DNA from: Candidatus Rokubacteria bacterium RIFCSPLOWO2_02_FULL_72_37
GTDB taxonomy: Bacteria > Methylomirabilota > Methylomirabilia > Rokubacteriales > CSP1-6
Direction of reading: 5' to 3'
Assembly (NCBI GenBank): GCA_001790315.1
Contig: MGCE01000009.1
Location: forward strand, 1 to 11,142
Length of the DNA: 11,142 nt
Position 1 is the first letter of the stretch. The number at the start of each line of letters is the position of its first letter. The notes under the pieces were generated by a model. The model saw only the letters and a list, made by a program, of their open reading frames with translations. It had not been told where the DNA came from and made no database searches. The position numbers and the translations under genes are program-made. Positions 5,792 through 11,142 of this stretch are shown piece by piece.

Positions 5792-8744
5792 CCTCCTGCT
5801 CGCCGTCGCGCTCGCGGCGCCGTCGGGCGCCGGCGGCGCCGCCGTGCAGCCGCTGGCGCCGCCGCCCCCCGAGCTCGAGGCGCTCGTCCCCTATGCCGCG
5901 GCGCCGATCGAGAAGCCGCCGGTCGCCGTGCCGACGCTGCCGCTTCCGGCGGCGCCCGCGGAACTACCCCAGCTGCCGCCCGCGGCGATCGTCCTCCCGC
6001 TGACGCCGAAGCCCGCGGCCTTCGTCGCGCCGCCGGGCACGCTCCCCTGCGTCGGGGCCTGGCTCGGGATCGTCTCGAAGGCGCTCGAGTGCGGCCGCGC
6101 CCGCTTCGCCCGCGGCGAGTACGACGATGCCGTGGGCGCACTCGAACAGGCCGCGCGCGGCGGCGGGGAGCGCGAGCTGGTCACCGAGGCGCGCTACTGG
6201 CTCGGGGAGGCGTACTACCACCTCGGCCGCATCGAGCAGGCCGACTGGCTCTTCCGCCAGGTCGTGCAGACGTCAGCGCCCGGCGGTGACTGGCTCGTCT
6301 GGAGCCGGCACGCGAGCGGCTGGACGGCGCTCCGCCTGCGCGACCCGGCCCGGGCGCGCGAGAGCTTCAGGGAGCTCCTCGCCGGCCCGGTGCCCGCGAC
6401 GCTCGCCCCGTGGGCCCGCCACGGTCTCGGCCTCGCCGAGTACGCGCAGGGGCGCTGGGACGACGCGCTCCAGGCCTGGACCGCCCTCGTCGGTGCGGGC
6501 GTCCCCGCGGCGCTGTCGCGCGACGTCTCGTTCTGGCTGGGGGAGACGCTCGGCCGCGTCGGCCAACACGTGCGCGCGGGGGAAGAGCTCAGCCGATTCG
6601 TGCAGGGCGGCGCCCATCCGCTGCTCGACGCGGGCTGGCTCCGGCTCGGCTGGTGGAGCCTCGCGGCCGGACGCCTCCAGGAGAGCGCGGCCGCGTTCCG
6701 GACCTATCTCGCGCCGCCCGCGACGCCGGCCGCGGACTGGGCGAAGGCCGGGCTCGCGCTCGCCCTGCTGCCCGACGACGTCGGCGCGGCGCGCGCGGCG
6801 GCCCGCGACCTCGAGAGCCGCCGGTCCCCGCTCGCCCTGGCCCTTCAGCTGCGCTTCGCGCGCACGCTCTTGCAGATCGGGCGGCCGGCGGACGCGCGCG
6901 CGCTCGTCCAGCAGTTGCTGGGGGCGAGGCTGCCGCCCGACGTGCGCGCGTGGCTCCTGTTGCTCGACGGCGACGCCTTCCACAGCGACGGGAACCGCGA
7001 CGAGGCGCGCACCCAGTACGACCTCGCCCGGAACGCCGGCGGCGCGACCGGCTGGATCGCGACGGTACGTCTGGCGCGGACGAACTACGAGATGCGGGAG
7101 TTCGCGCAGGCGGCGCGCGACCTGGCGCCCGTGTTCGCGGCGAGCGTGCCGCCCGACGTCCGGCTGGCGGCGCTCCTGCTCGCGGGCGAGGCTGCCTACC
7201 ACGCGGGGGATCACGCCGCCGCGGGCGCGACGTTCCGGCGGGTGCTCGTCGAGTTTCCGGCCGGTTCGGAAGCGGCCGACGCTCGGCTCGGCGTCGCCTG
7301 GGCGGCGCTTCGAGACGATCGCCCCGACGATGCGCGGCGGGAGTTCCTCGACTTCGCCCAGGCCCTGCCCCAGCACCCGTACACGCCCGATGCGCTCGAG
7401 CTGGCGGCCGAGCTCACGCTCAAGCTCGGCGCCGACCCGCAGGGCGCGCGTCAGCTCCTCGAGCGGATCGTCGCCGAGTATCCGAGCCACCCGCGCGCGG
7501 AGTTCGCGCGGCTCAACCTGGCGCTGGTGGCGCTGCGCGCGGGCGATGCGCGCAGCGCGGCGTCCGAGCTGGACGCGTGGATCACCCGGGCGCCGTTCCC
7601 GCCGCTGCTCGGCCGGGCGTACGCGGCGCTCGGCGTGGCGCGGCTCGGCGAGGGCCAACCGGAGGAGGCCGGGCGGGCATTCGCGCGCGCCAGGGCCGAA
7701 GGCGTGGGCGCGCTCGCGGCGCTCGGTCTCGCCACGGCGGCGCTCGCGCAGCGGCAGCTCGATGCCGCCGCGCGCGCTTTCAGCGAAGCCCGTGACACCG
7801 GGACGCCCGCCGTCGCCGCGGCGGCGGAGCACGGCCTGGCCGTCGTCGCCTTCCACCGGGGCGCCGGGCGGGACTTCAAGCAACCGGCGCTGGCGGCACT
7901 CGCGGCGGCGCCCAAGGGCCCCGCCGCGCCGCGGCTCCTCTACGCGCTCACCGGCATCGCCGTCGCGGAGCGGGAGTTCAAGGAAGCGCTCGGCTTCGCC
8001 GGGCGGCTCGTCGACGAGTTCCCGGCCGACCCGGCGGCCGACGACGCGCTCGAGCGCGTGGGCGCCGGCGCCGCCGCGGCCAAGCCGCCCGCGTGGCCGA
8101 TCGTGTACGAGGCGTACACGCGGCTCCGGCAGCGGTACCCGGACAGCCCCTTCGTCGCGCCGGCGCGGGTGACGCTCGCCAAGGCGCAAGTGGAGACCGG
8201 CCGCGCCGCGGACGCGCGCGCCGAGCTCGAGCGGTTCGTGACCGCGGCGCCCACCGACCCGCAGGCGGCGCCCGCCTGGGAAGCGCTGGCGCGGGCGCGC
8301 GCGGCGACCTACGACCGGGCGGGCGCGCGCGAGGCCTACGCGCGCGCGATCGCCCAGGGCGCGGCGCTCGGCCCCGAGGCGCTGCTGGACTACGCGCGCC
8401 TGCTCGTCGACGACCGCCGCTTCGCCGAGGCGCGCAAGGTCGCCGAGCCCCTGCTCCGGCGCGAGGACCGGGCGGCCGTGGCGCGCGCCGCGTACACGAT
8501 CGCCGACGCCTGGCAGGCCGAGGGCGACCAGCTCGCGGCCGTCGAGTACTTCATGACCGCGGCCTACGTCGCGCCGGGGTCACCGGCCGGCCGCCGGGCG
8601 CTCCTCGGCGCGGGGTGGAGCTTCAGGGTGCTCAAGCAGCCCGACGCGGCCGCGACCGTGTACCGGAAGCTCCTGGCCCAGGCCGACCTGCCGGCCGATC
8701 TCGCCGAGGAGGCGCGCAAGGGCTTAAAGGATCTCGGGAAGTGA
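5772..8744 (+). CDS. Large exported TPR-repeat protein (990 residues)
   Basis: This is a second, much larger periplasmic repeat protein. It has a short signal peptide (MRRALASLLLAVALAA, probable cleavage after GGAA near 24), then a proline- and alanine-rich linker at about 27-90 (for example PLAPPPPELEAL). An all-helical superhelix follows from about 95 to the end. Repeats of about 34-40 residues recur throughout, with signatures such as ARFARGEYDDAVGALEQA (110-127), EARYWLGEAYYHLGR (139-153) and YTIADAWQAEGDQLAAVEYF near the C-terminus. Cys93 and Cys107, at the start of the repeat region, could form a disulphide if exported. No catalytic motif or transmembrane helix beyond the signal was found, so a scaffolding or docking role is the reasonable reading. 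One repeat shares 26 of 27 bases with the 453-residue gene upstream (7458-7484 versus 4586-4612). The start overlaps that gene by 20 bases and the stop overlaps the AOR start by 4. Confidence 0.85.
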   Translation: MRRALASLLLAVALAAPSGAGGAAVQPLAPPPPELEALVPYAAAPIEKPPVAVPTLPLPAAPAELPQLPPAAIVLPLTPKPAAFVAPPGTLPCVGAWLGIVSKALECGRARFARGEYDDAVGALEQAARGGGERELVTEARYWLGEAYYHLGRIEQADWLFRQVVQTSAPGGDWLVWSRHASGWTALRLRDPARARESFRELLAGPVPATLAPWARHGLGLAEYAQGRWDDALQAWTALVGAGVPAALSRDVSFWLGETLGRVGQHVRAGEELSRFVQGGAHPLLDAGWLRLGWWSLAAGRLQESAAAFRTYLAPPATPAADWAKAGLALALLPDDVGAARAAARDLESRRSPLALALQLRFARTLLQIGRPADARALVQQLLGARLPPDVRAWLLLLDGDAFHSDGNRDEARTQYDLARNAGGATGWIATVRLARTNYEMREFAQAARDLAPVFAASVPPDVRLAALLLAGEAAYHAGDHAAAGATFRRVLVEFPAGSEAADARLGVAWAALRDDRPDDARREFLDFAQALPQHPYTPDALELAAELTLKLGADPQGARQLLERIVAEYPSHPRAEFARLNLALVALRAGDARSAASELDAWITRAPFPPLLGRAYAALGVARLGEGQPEEAGRAFARARAEGVGALAALGLATAALAQRQLDAAARAFSEARDTGTPAVAAAAEHGLAVVAFHRGAGRDFKQPALAALAAAPKGPAAPRLLYALTGIAVAEREFKEALGFAGRLVDEFPADPAADDALERVGAGAAAAKPPAWPIVYEAYTRLRQRYPDSPFVAPARVTLAKAQVETGRAADARAELERFVTAAPTDPQAAPAWEALARARAATYDRAGAREAYARAIAQGAALGPEALLDYARLLVDDRRFAEARKVAEPLLRREDRAAVARAAYTIADAWQAEGDQLAAVEYFMTAAYVAPGSPAGRRALLGAGWSFRVLKQPDAAATVYRKLLAQADLPADLAEEARKGLKDLGK
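8726..8731 (+). promoter_or_regulatory. Shine-Dalgarno (AAAGGA) that fixes the AOR start
   Basis: AAAGGA lies 9 bases before the GTG at 8741, inside the 3' end of the large TPR gene. It supports GTG 8741 as the AOR start over the long upstream open frame, which is only a shadow of the TPR gene. The GTGA overlap suggests coupled translation. Confidence 0.6.
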
Positions 8745-10564
8745 ACGGGTACGGCGGGCGCCTCCTGTTCGTGGACCTCGGGAGCGGCGCCGTGCGCATC
8801 GAGCCCCTTTCCGCCCGCACGGCGCGGGCCTACCTCGGGGGCAATGGGCTCGCAGCCCGCCTGCTCTACGATCACGTGCCGGCTGGCACCGACCCGTTCG
8901 CGCCCGGGAACGCCGTCGTGTTCGGCGTCGGACCGGTCACGGACACCACCGTGCCCGGCAACAGCCGCGCGTGCGTCGCGACCCGGTCGCCGCTCACCGG
9001 GCTCTTCTTCGACTCGACCTTCGGCGGACGCTTCCCCGCGACCCTCAAGCGCACGGGCTTCGACGCGGTGCTGATCACCGGCCGTGCCGCGGCGCCGTCA
9101 TACCTGGCGATCACGGAGCACGGCGCCGAGATCAAGCCTGCCGCGCACCTCTGGGGCCGCTCGACGCGGGAGACCGTCCAGGCGCTCGGCGCCGCCGAGG
9201 GCGCCGAGGCCGACGCGATCGCGATCGGCCCGGCGGGCGAGCAGCGGGTGCGGTTCGCCGCGCTCGCGCACTACTGGAAGAACCGCGAGGGCGTCGCGGG
9301 TCGGGGCGGCATCGGCGCCGTGCTCGGCGCCAAGAACATGAAAGCCGTCGTCGTGCGCGGCGCGCGCAAGACCGACGTCGCCGATCCCGCGGGTCTCCGG
9401 AGCCTGATCGACGAGACGCGCGAGCCCTTGAAGAAAGGCACGCAGGCGCTCTCGACCTACGGCACGCCCTTCCTGGTCGGGCCGATCAACGCGCTCGGCG
9501 CGCTCGGCAGCTACAACCTGAAACAGGAGGTGTTCGCCGAGGCGCGCGCGGTCGGCGGCGAGGAGATGAAGGCCCGCTACCACGACCGCGACACGACGTG
9601 CCTCAAGTGCCCGGTCGCCTGCGGCAAGCAGTACGCGATCCCGTCGGGCGAGTTCGCCGGGCGGCGGGCGAAGATGCCCGAGTACGAGACCGTCTTCGCG
9701 CTCGGGCCGATGCTCGGCCTCGCGGACCCCGAGGCGCTCATCGTCGCCAACGATCTCTGCGACCTGCTCGGGATGGACACGATCTCGATGGGCGTGACGC
9801 TCGCCTTCGTCTGCGAAGCCCTCGAGCGCGGCTGGCTCACGAAGGCCGACGTGGGCGTGCCCTTCGGCTGGGGCGACGGCCGCGGCATGCTCGCCCTCGT
9901 CGAGCAGACGGCGCGCCGGGAGGGCTTCGGGGCGCGGCTGGCCGAGGGGGCGTGGCGCCTGGCCGAGAGCGTGCACCCGGAGGGCACGAAGCTCGTCTAC
10001 GCGGTCAAGCGCCTCGAGTTGCCCGCGCACTCGGCGCGCGCGCTCAAGGGCCTCTCGATCGGCTACGCGACCGCCACGCGCGGCGGCAGTCACCACGACA
10101 CGCGCCCGACGCCGCAGTACGCGCCGAGCTTCGACCGCCGCGGCACCGCGGGCAAGCCCCTGTTCGCCGCGCGGAGCCAGCACTTCACCGCGGTGGGCGA
10201 CTCGCTCGTGCTCTGCCGCTTCACGGCCGAGCGCGGCTTCGGCCTCTTCGTGGAGGAGCCGTACGCACGCATGCTGCGCGCCGTCACCGGCTGGGACGTG
10301 ACGGTCGAGGAACTCGAGCGCGCCGGCGAGCGCATCGTCAACCTCGAGCGCCTCTTCAACGTGCGCGAGGGCGTCCGCCGGGCCCAGGACACGCTGCCGT
10401 GGCGGGTGATGCACGAGCCCATCCCCGACGGCCCCTCGGCCGGCATGCACTGCCCGCCCGCCGAGCTCTCGGCCATGCTCGACGAGTACTACGCCCTCCG
10501 CGGGTGGGACGCGGACGGCGTCCCCACGCCCGGCCGCCTCGCCGCCCTCGGCCTGTCGGCCTGA
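8741..10564 (+). CDS. Aldehyde:ferredoxin oxidoreductase family protein (tungsten bis-pterin, 4Fe-4S)
   Basis: AOR-family enzymes oxidise aldehydes to carboxylic acids (or the reverse) with a tungsten, rarely molybdenum, bis-tungstopterin and one 4Fe-4S cluster, usually passing electrons to ferredoxin in the cytosol. The 607-residue product is full length for the family. Cluster ligands are expected at C287, C290 and C294 (CLKCPVAC) and C492, matching the spacing of Pyrococcus furiosus AOR (288, 291, 295, 494). The two pterin-binding DxxGL(C/D)-type motifs appear as DLLGMD (341-346) and DSLVLC (487-492); the second has Val where Gly is usual. The N-terminal domain has YLGGNGLAARLLYD (31-44), SPLTG (83-87) and the signature GRGGIGAVLGAKNMKAV (188-204). 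There is no twin-arginine signal, so it is cytosolic. The start is GTG 8741, overlapping the TPR stop. No partner subunit, ferredoxin or pterin gene is nearby. BamB-type benzoyl-CoA reductase subunits belong to the same superfamily, so the substrate stays open. Confidence 0.94.
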   Translation: MNGYGGRLLFVDLGSGAVRIEPLSARTARAYLGGNGLAARLLYDHVPAGTDPFAPGNAVVFGVGPVTDTTVPGNSRACVATRSPLTGLFFDSTFGGRFPATLKRTGFDAVLITGRAAAPSYLAITEHGAEIKPAAHLWGRSTRETVQALGAAEGAEADAIAIGPAGEQRVRFAALAHYWKNREGVAGRGGIGAVLGAKNMKAVVVRGARKTDVADPAGLRSLIDETREPLKKGTQALSTYGTPFLVGPINALGALGSYNLKQEVFAEARAVGGEEMKARYHDRDTTCLKCPVACGKQYAIPSGEFAGRRAKMPEYETVFALGPMLGLADPEALIVANDLCDLLGMDTISMGVTLAFVCEALERGWLTKADVGVPFGWGDGRGMLALVEQTARREGFGARLAEGAWRLAESVHPEGTKLVYAVKRLELPAHSARALKGLSIGYATATRGGSHHDTRPTPQYAPSFDRRGTAGKPLFAARSQHFTAVGDSLVLCRFTAERGFGLFVEEPYARMLRAVTGWDVTVEELERAGERIVNLERLFNVREGVRRAQDTLPWRVMHEPIPDGPSAGMHCPPAELSAMLDEYYALRGWDADGVPTPGRLAALGLSA

Positions 10565-10574
10565 CGCCCGCTCG

Positions 10575-10584
10575 GTGCTACGAT
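10575..10584 (+). promoter_or_regulatory. Possible extended -10 promoter for tRNA-Val
   Basis: GTGCTACGAT contains TGC-TACGAT (10576-10584), the same candidate extended -10 as upstream of the 453-residue TPR gene. Transcription would start near 10591, about 8 bases before the mature tRNA. The stretch between the -10 and that point (AGCGCTC) is GC-rich, like stringently controlled stable-RNA promoters. No -35 with good spacing was found. The 7-base direct repeat CGCTCGG flanks the box (10569-10575 and 10587-10593). Confidence 0.4.
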
Positions 10585-10598
10585 AGCGCTCGGACCAC

Positions 10599-10674
10599 GG
10601 GCGGCTAGCTCAGCTGGGAGAGCGCAGCCCTTACAAGGCTGAGGTTGCAGGTTCGAGCCCTGCGCCGCCCACCA
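10599..10674 (+). tRNA. tRNA-Val (anticodon UAC), CCA encoded
   Basis: The full cloverleaf can be drawn. The acceptor stem GGGCGGC (10599-10605) pairs perfectly with GCCGCCC (10664-10670). The D stem is GCTC/GAGC. The anticodon stem is CAGCC/GGCTG around the loop CTTACAA, giving anticodon TAC, which reads valine GUA and, by wobble, GUG. The T stem GCAGG/CCTGC encloses TTCGAGC. The discriminator is A (10671) and CCA follows at 10672-10674. The tRNA starts 34 bases after the AOR stop with no terminator visible between, so it may use its own promoter, be processed from a longer transcript, or both. Confidence 0.97.
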
Positions 10675-10701
10675 CCATTCTTTCGGGCATTTCCGCACGT
10701 T

Positions 10702-10728
10702 CTCGGTCGTTTCGATGTCACGGCCGAG
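10702..10728. other. Hairpin-forming dyad downstream of tRNA-Val
   Basis: CTCGGTCG (10702-10709) can pair with CGGCCGAG (10721-10728) in an 8-base stem with one G-U pair and an 11-base loop. No T-tract follows on either strand, so a standard intrinsic terminator is unlikely. The last stem base is the first base of the GTG that opens the following small ORF. It could be a processing, attenuation or recombination-related structure, or chance. Confidence 0.3.
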
Positions 10729-10955
10729 TGACCGCAAAAGGACAGAAAAGGCCGCTTTCGGACAGCGAAGTGGCAGCGGAATGGCAGCAACCTAATGTGG
10801 GAGGAATCTTGAAGCGCGTGACTTGGCAGACGATCGAGGGTGGAGTCGATGAAGCCATCCAGTTGTGCCGCCATGTCGGTCTTGTGGACCTGATCGAAAG
10901 GAGTCGCTTCACTGCATATCGGCAGCGCCTGAGGGAACTAAGATTATGGGGATGA
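10728..10955 (+). CDS. Small ORF A in lower-GC DNA, unknown function
   Basis: No family is recognised. From GTG 10728 the product is 75 residues. An internal TTG at 10809 has a strong Shine-Dalgarno (GGGAGGA, 10799-10805, about 4 bases away) and would give 48 residues beginning MKRVTWQTIEGG; the true start is undecided. The C-terminal part (VDEAIQLCRHVGLVDLIERS and RQRLRELRLWG) looks helical and charged and could be a small DNA- or protein-binding helix bundle, which is speculation. Third positions are clearly less G/C-biased than in the left-hand genes, suggesting a different origin. The stop overlaps ORF B by 10 bases. It may be a fragment of a longer ancestral gene. Confidence 0.4.
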   Translation: MTAKGQKRPLSDSEVAAEWQQPNVGGILKRVTWQTIEGGVDEAIQLCRHVGLVDLIERSRFTAYRQRLRELRLWG

Positions 10956-11107
10956 TCTGGCACCTCGGCACGATTGCGGTCGACGAGGAGACACACTTGG
11001 CCACCTTCGTTCAAGAGACGACGGTGAACGGCTTCATCCGCAGAAGCGAGGAGGATGATCGAGAGCTGAGGATGATGTACGAACGAATCCGCAGGTTCTT
11101 CTACTGA
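10946..11107 (+). CDS. Small ORF B (53 residues), unknown function
   Basis: No family is recognised. The ATG at 10946 has GAGGG 10 bases upstream (10931-10935). An upstream GTG in frame at 10865 would give 80 residues, but it would lie almost wholly inside ORF A in another frame. The N-terminal half alternates hydrophobic and polar residues (IWHLGTIAVDEETHLATFV, beta-hairpin-like), and the C-terminal half is a charged helix (SEEDDRELRMMYERIRRFFY). Third positions are moderately G/C-biased in this frame, supporting coding over the opposite-strand frame. The 10-base overlap with ORF A suggests a coupled pair. Whether this is an intact small gene pair or mobile-element remnants cannot be decided here. 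Confidence 0.45.
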   Translation: MGMIWHLGTIAVDEETHLATFVQETTVNGFIRRSEEDDRELRMMYERIRRFFY

Positions 11108-11117
11108 AGGCCGCGTG

Positions 11118-11142
11118 ATGACAGCCACGTGCCGACCGGACC
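11118..11142 (+). CDS. Possible start of a further gene, cut by window edge
   Basis: ATG 11118 opens a frame (MTATCRPD) that is still open at the edge. It has a Shine-Dalgarno-like GAAGG (11106-11110) 7 bases upstream and lies 10 bases after the ORF B stop. GTG 11115 is an alternative start. Only eight codons are visible, so no function can be suggested. Confidence 0.25.

Noticed and set aside
6273..8189. Minus-strand open frame of 638 residues opposite the large TPR gene
   Set aside because: The composition is almost all Arg, Gly, Ala and Glu with no motif. The plus strand encodes repeats with a signal peptide.
8971..10608. Second plus-strand frame (545 residues) and a minus-strand frame (9098-10450) over the AOR
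   Set aside because: Both are shadows; the AOR frame carries the cysteine ligands and family signature.
10702..10728. Intrinsic terminator after tRNA-Val
   Set aside because: The stem is adequate but no T-run follows on either strand.
10489..10737. Minus-strand ORFs across the tRNA, including AAQGSNLQPQPCKG
   Set aside because: This peptide is the well-known false translation of the complement of a tRNA gene, not a protein. The same applies to the minus ORF at 10605-10874.
10718..11128. Minus-strand open frame of 136 residues over the low-GC tail
   Set aside because: It is rich in Ser, Pro, Arg, Cys and His with no motif. Codon bias and ribosome binding sites favour the plus-strand small ORFs, though this is not certain.
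1..11142. CRISPR array, insertion sequence or biosynthetic cluster
   Set aside because: No regularly spaced repeats, transposase, terminal inverted repeats or cluster-type enzymes were seen. Repetition in the TPR genes is protein-level helical repeat.

Overview
The window is very GC-rich: one sampled 60-base line inside the large TPR gene (8281-8340) is 50/60 G+C, and coding third positions are almost all G or C. Genes are tightly packed, with stop/start overlaps or gaps of 1-2 bases. Peptidoglycan enzymes, two exported TPR proteins and a tungsten-type aldehyde:ferredoxin oxidoreductase (AOR) together suggest a diderm, probably environmental and anaerobic or facultative bacterium. A Rokubacteria/Methylomirabilota-like or deltaproteobacterial source would fit, but this is inference and nothing in the window fixes the taxon.

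Left half (1-4388), all on the minus strand and apparently one operon read right to left: a HAD phosphatase with a GTG start, the clamp-loader-like AAA+ ATPase RarA, an unrecognised 145-residue membrane protein, D-alanine-D-alanine ligase (Ddl), and MurG, which runs off the left edge. Neighbouring genes overlap by 4-11 bases or lie 1-2 bases apart, so they are probably co-transcribed and partly translationally coupled. The unit joins replication-fork maintenance to the lipid II branch of wall synthesis, with ddl directly before murG rather than in the usual dcw order.

Centre (4389-4429): a 41-base divergent control region. It holds a 6+6 dyad (GCTGTG-N7-CACAGC), a possible extended -10 element (TGC-TACGAT) for the rightward genes, and a second small dyad touching the rightward start codon.

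Right half (4430-10564), plus strand: two exported TPR-repeat proteins (453 and 990 residues) overlap by 20 bases. The second overlaps a 607-residue AOR-family oxidoreductase by 4 bases (GTGA). The AOR keeps the four cysteines expected for its 4Fe-4S cluster and the family signature. No ferredoxin, electron-transfer subunit or cofactor gene lies beside it, so its substrate cannot be named.

Right end (10599-11142): a complete tRNA-Val(UAC) with encoded CCA, then DNA of clearly lower GC (one sampled line, 10861-10920, is 32/60 G+C). This carries two or three small overlapping plus-strand ORFs of unknown function. The abrupt change right after a tRNA 3' end suggests the edge of an integrated element, but no integrase or duplicated tRNA end is visible here. 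No CRISPR array, insertion sequence or convincing intrinsic terminator was found. There is no gene-free stretch longer than 300 bases.
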